Below are positions 41,917-49,082 of a stretch of 49,082 bases of DNA, piece by piece (the stretch's first letter is position 1; every line of letters begins with the position of its first letter). The notes under the pieces are model-generated. The model had not been told where the DNA came from. It ran no database searches and worked only from the letters and a program-made list of their open reading frames with translations. The stretch spans positions 1 to 49,082 of the forward strand of contig DUSN01000077.1 of assembly GCA_012842605.1 (NCBI GenBank), written 5' to 3'. The DNA comes from Clostridiales bacterium. Its GTDB lineage: Bacteria; Bacillota; Clostridia; Caldicoprobacterales; DTU083. The position numbers and the translations under genes were made by a program.

Positions 41917-42687
41917 TCATCCCCAAAGGTAAGCAGTCATAGTTAATGATCCAAGTTCACAGGATTTATTGTGAACGCTAATTTTATCATCCTCATCTGA
42001 CGCATCAAGGGTATAAAGAAGCGGATAAAAGTGGTCAGGGGTCGGTACTGCCAGCCTTGCTATATCACCCAGTTCATTGTATTTCAGGATATTTTCATGA
42101 TTCTTATTCAGAATGTTCTCATAAATGTAGTCATCAAATTCATATGCCCAGTCAAAGCCCTTATTCGATTTATGCCAATCAACAAGTCTTAAGTTGTGAA
42201 CAACATTTCCGGTTCCGAATATAAGAACCCCCTCTTCTCTCAAAGCTCTTAGTTCCCTGCCCATTATATAATGTTGTTCAGGAGGCGCATCTCTGTCTAC
42301 ACTGATCTGGAATACAGGAATATCTCTCTTAGGATACATATGGACTAATACAGACCAAGTTCCATGATCAATACCCCACGAGTTATCATATTTCGTCTTT
42401 CTGGAAATCAGCTCACTGGCCTTCTCAGCAACAGCAGGTGAACCCGATGTGTTGTAAGTAATTTTGTAAAGTTCATCCGGAAAACCATACATGTCATATA
42501 TAGTTTTTGGATTTTCCTCGTTCATAATTCGGGTCCCGCGGGTATACCAATGAGCTGAAACAGATAATATAACCTTCGGTTTCGGAATGCTTTCGGCTAT
42601 TTTTCTCCAACCTCTTGAGTATTCGTTGTCTTCAATGGCATTCATCGGTGAACCATGCCCTACAAATAAAACCGGCATTTTTGACAT
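41917..42687 (-). CDS. Class III extradiol (LigB/YgiD-type) dioxygenase
   Basis: This 256-aa protein starts MSKMPVLFVGHGSPMNAIED and has the metal-binding His residues in VGHGSP, SVSAHWYTRG and GTGNVVHNLR, plus DHFYPLLYTL. This matches the 4,5-DOPA extradiol dioxygenase/YgiD family, which opens catechol rings with a non-haem metal. An O2-using ring-cleaver in an obligate anaerobe is odd but the family is widespread in clostridia. AAGGA lies upstream of the ATG. Confidence 0.88.
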   Translation of the reverse strand: MSKMPVLFVGHGSPMNAIEDNEYSRGWRKIAESIPKPKVILSVSAHWYTRGTRIMNEENPKTIYDMYGFPDELYKITYNTSGSPAVAEKASELISRKTKYDNSWGIDHGTWSVLVHMYPKRDIPVFQISVDRDAPPEQHYIMGRELRALREEGVLIFGTGNVVHNLRLVDWHKSNKGFDWAYEFDDYIYENILNKNHENILKYNELGDIARLAVPTPDHFYPLLYTLDASDEDDKISVHNKSCELGSLTMTAYLWG

Positions 42688-42860
42688 ATTAAATCATTCC
42701 TTACATTAGTTTTATATATTTTATCTTAACGTAATTTAATATGATGTCATTTATTACATTCTACCATATTTCCCATGTCTTAACATATATGTGCTGTTTC
42801 TTTAATCAAGACGACGCTTGTTCGTCGTGGCAGTAGATGTGAATGAATAAGCAGAAAACG

Positions 42861-42899
42861 GACAAGGCACTATATACATTTTGCATATAGTGCCTTGTC
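42861..42899 (-). terminator. Strong hairpin between the zinc-ribbon and dioxygenase genes
   Basis: GACAAGGCACTATAT (42861-42875) and its exact complement (42885-42899) form a 15-bp stem. On the minus strand it is followed by CGTTTTC, a short T-run. It lies 26 bases past the zinc-ribbon gene stop. Confidence 0.65.
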
Positions 42900-42925
42900 T
42901 CAAGCCTGCATTCTATCAGATCAGA

Positions 42926-43144
42926 TTATTTCCTGTATCCGCATTTTGGGCATACGCCTTTTTCGTTTATAGCGATACCGCATAACGGGCAGCGGTCTAT
43001 ACTCTTTTGAGGTTCATACTCTTGTGTAGCGCCATTTACGCCGCTTGTAAATGTTAGCTTAACTATGTTCAGCTTGTCCTTCAGTAAGTCATATACGATT
43101 TTAATCATGCCCTCAACTGTCATTGTTTCTTTTGTGACGACCAA
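42926..43144 (-). CDS. Small zinc-ribbon protein (possibly 5'-truncated)
   Basis: The frame encodes up to 72 aa. The C-terminus CPLCGIAINEKGVCPKCGYRK has two CxxC pairs that form a zinc ribbon. The N-terminal part has one amphipathic segment (MIKIVYDLLKDKLNIVKLTF). The first candidate start is a TTG; the first ATG is at 43123, and neither has a ribosome site. The frame stays open upstream to a TAA. This looks like the tail of a larger decayed gene or a small gene with weak translation. No function assigned. Confidence 0.4.
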   Translation of the reverse strand: MVVTKETMTVEGMIKIVYDLLKDKLNIVKLTFTSGVNGATQEYEPQKSIDRCPLCGIAINEKGVCPKCGYRK

Positions 43145-43327
43145 ACGGCATTCCGGGTATGCTGTAGCATTTCTACTTTACAGATAGCACCGATACTAAT
43201 ACAGCAGAAAAAATAATCGCCATTTTTGGCAACAAATACCTTATGCTTAGTTTATACTGAATAGCATATTTCGTCAATTATTCAAATGTAACTATTGGTT
43301 ATATATACCTTAAATATGCCAATCAGA
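43145..43327. other. Intergenic region without a clear gene
   Basis: It contains a short GCCA-tttt-TGGC hairpin (43219-43230). On the minus strand this is followed by a T-rich run, so it may be a weak pirin-gene terminator. TTGACG (43272-43277) and TATAAA (43251-43256) also lie here, but only 15 bases apart. Nothing stronger is seen. Confidence 0.3.
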
Positions 43328-44173
43328 TTATATTTCATACTTCATTTTCTCCTTTATAAAAGTGCCTTTCCTCAAATCATCAAAAGCCTTAATCAACTCT
43401 TCCTTTGTATTCATGACTATAGGTCCGCCCCAGGCCACCGGTTCATCCAGTCGTTTCGAACTTATGAATAAAACCTGTGCTCTTTCATCTGTGGCCTTGA
43501 TCTCAACCTGGTCGCCTGAGGTAAGTTTTACCGCTGTCTTTTCATTTACCAGCTCACCTGCGATATAGGCGTCCCCTAAAAGAGTAAACACCATGACAGA
43601 GCGTTCACTTTCTGTATTAATTGTAACTGTTTCTTTTGGGTTAAGATGCAAATCGTAATAGTTAAGGGGCAGATATTTGCTCATATAGCCTTTTCTTCCT
43701 TCGAACTCGCCTGCCAGCAGTCTTAGCTTGCCCCAGTTGAATTCTATTTCCTCAATTTCTGAATTTTTGATGCTGCGATAAGCCGGAGGAGCCATCTTGT
43801 CCTTTGCGGGAAGATTAAGCCAGAGCTGTACACCAAGCATCCGCTCAGCAGCCGGCAATTTTTCTTCATGCATAATTCCGGAGCCTGCTGTCATCCATTG
43901 AACCTCACCATCACCAATAGTATCCTCATTCCCTAAGCTGTCCCTGTGAGTCATATACCCACGATACACATAACTGATTGTCTCGATACCTCTGTGAGGA
44001 TGCATTGGAAATCCTGCTGTATAATCATCCGGATTTGTACTGTCAAAGGAATCGAGCATTAAAATAGGATCATAATCCTGAACAGTCTGGTTCCCCAATA
44101 CTCTGACCAGGCTTACCCCGGCTCCGTCCTTAGTTCTATAACCTCTAACTTTGTGACTAATTTTTCGCTCCAT
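43328..44173 (-). CDS. Pirin family protein
   Basis: This 281-aa bicupin protein has the pirin signature PMHPHRGIETISYVYRGYMTH followed by DGEVQWMTAGSGIMHEE. These give the metal ligands His-x-His and the later His/Glu. A shorter C-terminal cupin (about 175-260) follows. Pirins are iron proteins with quercetinase or regulatory roles. AGGAGG precedes the ATG. It is a single-gene unit. Confidence 0.93.
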   Translation of the reverse strand: MERKISHKVRGYRTKDGAGVSLVRVLGNQTVQDYDPILMLDSFDSTNPDDYTAGFPMHPHRGIETISYVYRGYMTHRDSLGNEDTIGDGEVQWMTAGSGIMHEEKLPAAERMLGVQLWLNLPAKDKMAPPAYRSIKNSEIEEIEFNWGKLRLLAGEFEGRKGYMSKYLPLNYYDLHLNPKETVTINTESERSVMVFTLLGDAYIAGELVNEKTAVKLTSGDQVEIKATDERAQVLFISSKRLDEPVAWGGPIVMNTKEELIKAFDDLRKGTFIKEKMKYEI

Positions 44174-44245
44174 ACATTAGCCTCCTTTTTTAGTTTAGGG
44201 CATATATTTTATTTCTTTTTCTATAAAACACAGCTTTTTAACATC

Positions 44246-44689
44246 CTATAAAAACCTGGAGTGCCAGAGCTTTATTGTCAGCAAGAAAAGCGAGGAACTC
44301 GATACTATGAAGAAGCCATTATCATAAAACTTTAAACCTCTGCCATACACAGCATTTTCTTTGGAGAAAGGTTTACTGTTTGGCTTTTTCTTTATAAGTA
44401 TCAGCTTTTTGACAGCTTCCAGAGTTTTTAAATCAGCAACATGAATTAACAGCCATTTGCCATCGTGCAGGGTGCGTTCACGGTCATACAGCTCTTGTAT
44501 CTCTAACGGGAATTCATGCTTTACTGCTTCAAACTTTTCTCTTTCTGCTTTACCGAGAATAATTTGAAAATCATAATGATCGTCGTGCAGATTTATGGAC
44601 AAAATGGTTTTCTTTCCTTGCCGAAATTTAAGACAAGAAATATTGTAATACATTCCTGCAACCTCATCCAACCAATATTTGTCACGCAT
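44246..44689 (-). CDS. DUF3788 family protein
   Basis: This 147-aa protein has the DUF3788 pattern: KKTILSINLHDDHYDFQIIL, then FPLEIQELY, then the conserved DGKWLLIHVADLKTLEAVKKLI ending in IKKKP. About 38 further residues (NSKPFSKENAVYGRG..) have no family counterpart and may come from a shifted 3' end. The open frame continues upstream of the ATG for about 17 codons without a start or ribosome site, so the N-terminus is uncertain. Function unknown. Confidence 0.6.
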   Translation of the reverse strand: MRDKYWLDEVAGMYYNISCLKFRQGKKTILSINLHDDHYDFQIILGKAEREKFEAVKHEFPLEIQELYDRERTLHDGKWLLIHVADLKTLEAVKKLILIKKKPNSKPFSKENAVYGRGLKFYDNGFFIVSSSSLFLLTIKLWHSRFL

Positions 44690-44777
44690 AAATTTTACAG
44701 TTTCGAATCTTACTTTGTCGAATTCCTTTATTATTACTCACCCCAAGCAAAAATAAAATATAATACTCAAAGGAACC

Positions 44778-45755
44778 CTAGACATATTTATAATGGTTCT
44801 CCGGCTTCAGGTCTGGAAGGTCCAACCCTAACTCCAAAACCAGGTAGTTCCGCATGTCATAACACAGATCGCATCTTCCTGCATACTCTTCTTTTGGTTT
44901 GTACCCATATTCCTTTGCGGCAAGTTCTGCAAAACTCCTTATGCCCGCTGATTCCAGGCTGTCAAATATCCGGTATTTACCGGGGTCCGCTCCACGCACC
45001 AGTTCCCTTAGGGGGATTGAAAAGCCCGGGCATGACTGGGGAATGAAGTTCCCGTACAGATCAACGTGAAAGTGATAAATTCCCGACAACAGCTGACAGG
45101 ACTTTGATTCATTCATAATTTGTTCATAAGACTGCTTTTTCATCATGGGTTTATATGTCTTCAAAGCCCGCCCCTTTAAATTCAACCCATACCTTTTTAA
45201 CAGCTGCAGCTGATAAGCCGGTCCGAAAAGCTGCTTATACTCATCAATGGAATGGAGCTTTTTATCATCCATCGCATCAATATCATCCCAGAACTCCATC
45301 AGCCACGGGAATACGTTCATTTCTGCCTTCGAACAGGCCTTAATTAAAGCCTTAACTTTCCAAAATGGTATATATTCATTATGGAACGGGTCTATGGATA
45401 TAAGCAGCGTGTTTACTCCGTGATCCTTTAACTCTTTTAAAACAGCATTTGCTGATGCTTCATCCCTGAACCACGAGGAATTTGTTTCAATATATTCAAT
45501 TTCAATATTGTTTTTCCGGGCAGCATCAAGGACGTCCAAGATCTTATCAGGCTTAAGAAGCGGTTCACCGCCGCCAATATGTACATAATGGCAGCCCATA
45601 CTTTTTAGTATTGAAAATATTTCATCTGCCATAGAGAATGTCATATAGTCATCAGGCCACTTTGGAGAACTGGAATAGCAGCAGTGCCTGCATTTTGAAG
45701 AACATTTATAGTTTGTGATTATCCCTCCGGATACCAGGCAGTCAATTTTCAGCAC
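44778..45755 (-). CDS. Radical SAM protein with C-terminal Cys cluster
   Basis: This 325-aa protein has the radical SAM motif CSSKCRHC near residue 20, the SAM-binding GGGEPLL and the strand IEYIETNSSW. C-terminal Cys residues (SCQLLSG, SCPGFS and RCDLCYDM) could bind an auxiliary cluster, in the manner of SPASM-type proteins. I choose the GTG at 45755, seven bases after GGAGG; a TTG two codons earlier touches the ribosome site. No peptide precursor or partner gene is evident next to it. It does not look like an anaerobic sulfatase maturase. Function unassigned. Confidence 0.8.
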   Translation of the reverse strand: MLKIDCLVSGGIITNYKCSSKCRHCCYSSSPKWPDDYMTFSMADEIFSILKSMGCHYVHIGGGEPLLKPDKILDVLDAARKNNIEIEYIETNSSWFRDEASANAVLKELKDHGVNTLLISIDPFHNEYIPFWKVKALIKACSKAEMNVFPWLMEFWDDIDAMDDKKLHSIDEYKQLFGPAYQLQLLKRYGLNLKGRALKTYKPMMKKQSYEQIMNESKSCQLLSGIYHFHVDLYGNFIPQSCPGFSIPLRELVRGADPGKYRIFDSLESAGIRSFAELAAKEYGYKPKEEYAGRCDLCYDMRNYLVLELGLDLPDLKPENHYKYV

Positions 45756-46119
45756 GGTCAAACCTCCTTATGATACTGTCATCCTGGAAATACTTATCGT
45801 ATAATGTGATTTGCCGGCCTTAACATTATCCGATACAACGATAGAGCCATTATCATTATACCTTTAGTTTGAATAAACTGCCATATCAGCACTGCCTTTT
45901 CTGCTTAATAAGTATTTGCCTTTTTTCAGGCACTTCTATTCTCAGGGCAATAAAAGCGTTTATAATCGATAACCCATAGAGTGCATATACTCTTTTCAAG
46001 TAATTCACTCAAATAGACAGTTATATAAAATTTGTACACAAAATATCAAGTGTAGTCTTGTATTCTTGATATAATAGCATATAGATAACACATATCAAAC
46101 CAAGAAAAGAGGTGGCCAC
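45756..46119. promoter_or_regulatory. Divergent intergenic region with operator-like dyad
   Basis: No gene is seen in these 364 bases. Near the plus-strand gene, TATCAAG (46044-46050) and CTTGATA (46065-46071) form an inverted repeat with a 14-base spacer. It overlaps the -10 box TATAAT (46070-46075) of the AraC-GGDEF gene and suggests an autoregulatory site. The -35 box is weak. Confidence 0.45.
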
Positions 46120-46953
46120 GTGCGGAATTTGACTGTACTTGTTGCAGCCCTTGAAGTTATTGAAAGCAATCTGCAGGAACGATTCACCGTAGAGGACTTA
46201 GCAAAGCAGTGTTATGTTTCTGTTTCATGCTTGCAAAAACTATTCAGATACGTCTTCGGTTTCCCGGTTGGTGAATACTTGTTAAAACGCAGGTTGAGTG
46301 CCGCAACACATGATCTTGTCAATACAAAGAAAAGCATAACAAATATTGCATTGACCTATAGATATACATCTCCGGAAGCATTTTCAAGGGCTTTTATAAA
46401 ATTCTGGGGTATATCGCCGTCGGCATTCCGTAAAAAACACCGCTTTTCCGAGTTATTCCCGAAGTTCGAACTTAATTTAGAAAAAGGAGGATATAATATG
46501 TCACCTCGAAGAAAAGTTGATATAACAGACCTTTATGATGAACTCAAAAAGCTTAGCGGTACGTATGTTTTATGTGCTGATATATGCAATCTTTCACAAA
46601 CAAATGATACTTACGGTTATGCAGCAGGTGACCTTATAATTGCAGAAACTGCAAGACGCATTGATTCTGCAATTTCTGACAATATGCTTATGTTCCGGAT
46701 AGGCCGTGATGAGTTCGTAGTTCTGACCGGATATAACAATGTAAAGGATGCAGAAATCCTGGCTCAGAAAATAACTGCATTAAATGGCAATCCGGTTATA
46801 TATGAGGGTAAGGAAATTCCTCTCAGCATGCGAATTGGCATCAATAGAATACCAAATGGCGGACTTAGCTATAAAGAGACTTTGGACAAAATGCATGACA
46901 CCATTGAAAAAGTTAAGCAAGACGGCGTTTTTGTCGGAATTTTAGAAGCATAA
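46120..46953 (+). CDS. AraC-type DNA-binding domain fused to a GGDEF-like domain
   Basis: This 277-aa protein has an AraC double helix-turn-helix at its N-terminus (about 10-108, FTVEDLAKQCYVSVSCLQKL and SITNIALTYRYTSPEAFSRA). A GGDEF-type cyclase fold follows (about 135-277) with ADICNLSQTNDTYGYAAGD and the signature GRDEF (195-199). The first Gly of the signature is kept and the second is Arg, so cyclase activity is uncertain. No RxxD inhibitory site is seen. The start is the GTG at 46120, after AGAGGTGG. Inside the gene, AAGGAGG lies seven bases before the ATG at codon 127 (46498), so the GGDEF domain may also be made separately. Confidence 0.85.
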   Translation: MRNLTVLVAALEVIESNLQERFTVEDLAKQCYVSVSCLQKLFRYVFGFPVGEYLLKRRLSAATHDLVNTKKSITNIALTYRYTSPEAFSRAFIKFWGISPSAFRKKHRFSELFPKFELNLEKGGYNMSPRRKVDITDLYDELKKLSGTYVLCADICNLSQTNDTYGYAAGDLIIAETARRIDSAISDNMLMFRIGRDEFVVLTGYNNVKDAEILAQKITALNGNPVIYEGKEIPLSMRIGINRIPNGGLSYKETLDKMHDTIEKVKQDGVFVGILEA

Positions 46954-46968
46954 TAAAGGTATAACAAC

Positions 46969-47010
46969 TTTGCCACGGGTGATCAAGTTGATTGCGACCC
47001 GGCAATTTTG
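46969..47010 (+). terminator. Terminator after the AraC-GGDEF gene
   Basis: CGGGT (46976-46980) pairs with ACCCG (46997-47001) and TTGC (46970-46973) with GCAA. TTTTG follows. It overlaps the 3' end of the convergent HEAT-like gene. Confidence 0.55.
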
Positions 47011-47606
47011 TGAAATTGCTTCTTTGATTTTTCATCTAATATCTCACCTGAAAGCGCATTTAAGATAAAATTCTCTATTTCATCCGTTTTTCGTTTTTGC
47101 CGAATTATTAATAAAACGTTCATGATATCAATCAGTATTGATTTTCGCATAGTTTCTTTAACAGTCATAACATCGAAGGAAATTAATCCGGAAGCTATTT
47201 TATCATTCAATTCCGGCTTCGCCGAAGCAATTTTCCCGAGCGATTGAATACACTGGCGTATTGTAATGGGTTTCTTGTCATTCAGGAGCGCTATATACTC
47301 GTCAATGATCTCCTCCATTCGGTTTTCCGCATCCCATTTGGTATTTTCTGCTATAAGCATAAGCCCAATGCTTCTCTGATAGGAATTATCACTGTTGAGC
47401 TTTTCGCGGAAAATATCCCAAAATGGATAGACATCATTAAAGAATATTGACCTGCTCTGTAATAAGAGAAATGCTTGATAGCGAATATCGTCATCTTTTA
47501 ATGACAATCATTCTATCAGCTGAGGGATATCTTCTTTATTGAGTGCTTTTGCAGCATCCTGTAAATCGTTTTTGGGAATTGACATGATGCTTTCTAAATC
47601 AACCAC
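46983..47606 (-). pseudogene. HEAT-like repeat protein gene interrupted by one in-frame TGA
   Basis: A good start exists at the GTG at 47606, seven bases after GGGAGG. The frame runs for 32 codons (MVDLESIMSIPKNDLQDAAK ... IPQLIE), meets TGA at 47508-47510, and continues in the same frame for 174 more residues (LSLKDDDIRYQAFLLLQ and onward). With Trp (TGG) at this codon the sequence reads naturally as LIEWLSLKDDDIRYQAF, a helical repeat of HEAT type. The C-terminal part is all helical and has no catalytic motif. The TGA could be a recent nonsense mutation, a sequencing error or a recoded site. Function unknown. Confidence 0.6.
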
Positions 47607-47810
47607 CTTTTACCCTCCCATCAAATATAAGTATAACCCTTGCTATCATTTATTCCAGGTCTACCCACCCCACATTCAGGTCTCCGTCTGTAATTATGAT
47701 CCTTCCAAGGCATACGGGCAGCTTGAACCTTTTGGGTCCTGCGCTGCCAGATTTATGCTTTGGTGGCCTAAAACTAGACCAGCAAGTAGCCTATTTTTAC
47801 ACCAACATCT

Positions 47811-47882
47811 GGTACATTTTTAGAGTAGCACAAAAAGAAATCTCAGTTAAATAAAGGCTTAAGGTAAATTTTAGATTGGCAA
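47811..47882. repeat. Short direct repeats resembling an insertion-sequence terminus
   Basis: GGTACATTTTTAGAGTAGCA (47811-47830) and GGTAAATTTTAGATTGGCA (47863-47881) are related copies 52 bases apart. Multiple 20-bp copies of this kind are found inside the ends of IS21-family elements. No transposase frame is present, so this would be a solo relic. The rest of 47640-47918 holds no gene that I can support. Confidence 0.35.
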
Positions 47883-47918
47883 GACTAGAAAACTGCCTAA
47901 TATTTACGCCATTGGCTG

Positions 47919-48008
47919 TCAAAAGCTTTGATCACCCATAAAAGATGCTATTATTGCTACAAGACCTAGCAGTGCCAGCAACAATGCAATTCCCCGATAT
48001 ATTTTCAT
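47919..48008 (-). CDS. 29-aa hydrophobic membrane peptide
   Basis: The ATG at 48008 opens a 29-codon frame (MKIYRGIALLLALLGLVAII and nine more residues, ending in TGA). It consists of a short positive N-terminus, one transmembrane helix and a polar tail. It starts 11 bases after the stop codon of the XRE-type gene, with only a weak GAAG ribosome site. Location and composition suggest a small membrane protein of the same operon. It could be a chance frame. Confidence 0.45.
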   Translation of the reverse strand: MKIYRGIALLLALLGLVAIIASFMGDQSF

Positions 48009-48019
48009 CTTCGATCTAA

Positions 48020-48526
48020 TCACTTTCTGCCAATCAGTTTAAGTTTAAATGCTCGCACTTTTGTCATTGCTTCAGTTACATATAAAATGCCTAATAGCAT
48101 TGCAGCCAGCGGCAGGCCACTGGTTACGCCATCAAGAAATCCAACCCAGAATGTATCAGGAAATTCCATAAAGCGCATCGCCACATTAACAATAATAGAG
48201 ATGATTCCTACAATAAAATACACAAGGGTAACTCTCCCCATTTTTCGTTTCTCCTCATTGCTATACTCTGCAACCTTCAGAACTGCTTCTTTAGTCTCTT
48301 TATCCATTTTCTCGCTCTTCCTTTCTCCATCAATAATTTCAGGAATACTTACTTCATAGAATTCTGCCAGTTCAACTAGCAAACTGATATCGGGCATATT
48401 GGAACCGGTCTCCCATCGCGATACTGTGCGCCCGGAAACATTCAATTTTTCAGCCAACTGCTCCTGAGTCAGTCTCTTCTCTTTTCGAAGCTCCTTCAGG
48501 AAACTTCCAATCTTTCTCTGTTCCAA
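48020..48526 (-). CDS. XRE-family transcriptional regulator with C-terminal membrane segments
   Basis: This 168-aa protein has a Cro/CI-type helix-turn-helix at residues about 7-62 (LKELRKEKRLTQEQLAEKLN and SGRTVSRWETGSNMPDISLL). A charged linker and two transmembrane helices follow (about 100-122 and 132-152). It starts with TTG at 48526, behind GGGGGG. Membrane-tethered regulators of this kind occur widely in clostridia; signal unknown. A dyad about 90 bases upstream (TAGACA-N4-TGTCTA) may be its operator. Confidence 0.88.
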   Translation of the reverse strand: MEQRKIGSFLKELRKEKRLTQEQLAEKLNVSGRTVSRWETGSNMPDISLLVELAEFYEVSIPEIIDGERKSEKMDKETKEAVLKVAEYSNEEKRKMGRVTLVYFIVGIISIIVNVAMRFMEFPDTFWVGFLDGVTSGLPLAAMLLGILYVTEAMTKVRAFKLKLIGRK

Positions 48527-48617
48527 TGATATGTTCCCCCCTTTCTTTCATCTTAAGATTATCACCACACTCTGCTTATCAACACGACACAAAGCGAGAA
48601 ATGCCATGTTTTCAGTG

Positions 48618-48633
48618 TAGACAACTATGTCTA
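48618..48633. promoter_or_regulatory. Operator-like dyad upstream of the XRE gene
   Basis: TAGACA-ACTA-TGTCTA is a perfect 6-bp inverted repeat with a four-base centre, in the size range of Cro/CI-type operators. No convincing promoter boxes were found around it. The surrounding region 48527-49032 has no gene. Confidence 0.4.
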
Positions 48634-48800
48634 ATATGCTTTGTATCTTTCTTCACCAAATAACCATATTTCATAGATAAAAGACCTTTGCCATTTTTCA
48701 CATAAAAAAATTATCCCTTTTCCTCCCCAGTCTGAGTTAGATGTAATCCCCGAAACCCGTTAAATAAATACTTACAGCCTCGTAATCAACACCATGCACT

Positions 48801-48935
48801 CCACATGGGTCGAGTTGATGGAATTGATGTCTGCAGGTCATTTTTGCATAGCATGTGTTTGTGGGAACATGTCAATAGATTTTTCGGTCATTTTTGAAAA
48901 ACCATCGTTCGCGGGAACATATCAACAAGCCTTTC
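48801..48935. repeat. Repeat copy B with two tandem 50-bp units
   Basis: The block from 48801 matches copy A at 32901. It runs into two tandem 50-base units, 48836-48885 and 48886-48935. Both begin GGTCATTTTTG and share GGGAACAT and TCAA at the same offsets; about 35 of 50 positions are identical. These are probably relics of an insertion-sequence end or a dispersed intergenic repeat. Confidence 0.5.
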
Positions 48936-48959
48936 TTCCTAATATACATGTTTAAATGG

Positions 48960-48988
48960 TTTACGTAAATACCTCATCGTGATACTAT
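48960..48988 (+). promoter_or_regulatory. Promoter for the gene at the right edge
   Basis: TTTACG (48960-48965) and TACTAT (48983-48988) are 17 bases apart, about 45 bases before the ATG at 49033. Confidence 0.45.
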
Positions 48989-49032
48989 TATTAAAGTTAC
49001 CTCTATACGCTGATATTAGAAAGGCGGATTGT

Positions 49033-49082
49033 ATGATAGATAGATATTTAATAAAAAACCTATTTGGCATTAATGGTTTAAA
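49033..49082 (+). CDS. Start of an unidentified gene (cut by window edge)
   Basis: An ATG at 49033, preceded by AAGGCGG, opens a frame of 16 codons (MIDRYLIKNLFGINGL) that runs off the window. The promoter just upstream supports a real gene. The N-terminus is too short to identify; a short beta strand followed by a loop is compatible with many families. Confidence 0.5.
   Translation, partial: MIDRYLIKNLFGINGL

Noticed and set aside
44778..45755. Radical SAM protein as the maturase for the Cys-type sulfatase
   Set aside because: Its SAM-cluster motif and C-terminal Cys spacing do not look like anSME, and it lies almost 40 kb from the sulfatase gene.
47539..47823. 94-codon open frame on the plus strand near the HEAT-like gene
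   Set aside because: It overlaps the 5' part of the interrupted gene on the other strand, lacks a ribosome site and shows no family pattern; it spans the insertion-sequence-like relic.
48797..48950. Open frame on the plus strand beginning MHSTWVELMELMSAGHF
   Set aside because: It has no ribosome site, it spans the tandem 50-bp repeats, and its DNA matches a noncoding repeat elsewhere in the window.

Overview
The window looks like chromosome of a low-GC, anaerobic, endospore-former-type Firmicute (class Clostridia, Ruminiclostridium/Lachnospiraceae-like). Reasons: strong AGGAGG ribosome sites, frequent GTG/TTG starts, a complete [FeFe]-hydrogenase maturation set (TM1266-family protein, HydE, HydG, HydF), LplB/YtcP-type sugar permeases with very large lipoprotein binding proteins, a Cys-type sulfatase, bacteriohemerythrin and a class D beta-lactamase. 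No hydrogenase structural gene, rRNA, tRNA or CRISPR array was seen.

Region 1 (1-3160, minus strand): the start of rhaA (L-rhamnose isomerase) behind a LacI-type regulator with two palindromic operators, then a GC-rich FGGY (sedoheptulokinase-like) kinase. The kinase reading frame begins with a MerR helix-turn-helix fragment and sits behind a MerR-type promoter with a 19-bp spacer.

Region 2 (3162-25755, minus strand): a glycan-utilisation locus of at least two transcription units. The upstream unit (25755 to 14637) encodes two permeases, a binding lipoprotein, two tandem DUF6259 glycosidase-like proteins, a mutarotase-like protein, a clan GH-A glycosidase and a cytoplasmic GH16 enzyme, and ends in an intrinsic terminator. 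The downstream unit (14413 to 3162) encodes a Gfo/Idh/MocA oxidoreductase, a second complete ABC importer, an AP-endonuclease-2-fold isomerase/lyase, a sulfatase-like protein with Thr in place of the formylglycine Cys, a second Gfo/Idh/MocA protein, a Cys-type sulfatase, an AraC regulator and a second AP-endonuclease-2-fold protein. Two oxidoreductases plus two epimerase/lyase-fold proteins suggest glycoside cleavage through 3-keto intermediates of a sulfated oligosaccharide. That pathway is an inference.

Region 3 (26205-32830, plus strand): divergent from region 2, a sugar operon with a mannose-6-phosphate-isomerase-like protein fused to a kinase-like domain, a ROK kinase, an RpiR regulator and a fucose/arabinose-isomerase-like protein, then an EamA-type transporter and a ferritin-like DUF2383 protein.

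Region 4 (32968-37233, minus strand): the operon TM1266-hydE-hydG-hydF behind a consensus promoter and a roughly 165-nt leader. The leader contains an intrinsic terminator and a perfectly complementary 8-nt anti-terminator segment. It looks like a riboswitch or attenuator that I cannot assign to a named class, and it is the most interesting feature here.

Region 5 (37295-49082): individual accessory genes. These are a class D beta-lactamase; an MFS exporter behind a short leader peptide and attenuator; bacteriohemerythrin plus CheX with a sigma-D-like promoter; a PhnP-like metallo-hydrolase; a LigB-type dioxygenase; a zinc-ribbon fragment; pirin; DUF3788; a radical SAM protein; an AraC-GGDEF fusion; a HEAT-like gene interrupted by one TGA codon; an XRE regulator with a 29-aa membrane peptide; and repeats that look like ends of decayed insertion sequences. 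The last 50 bases open a new gene.
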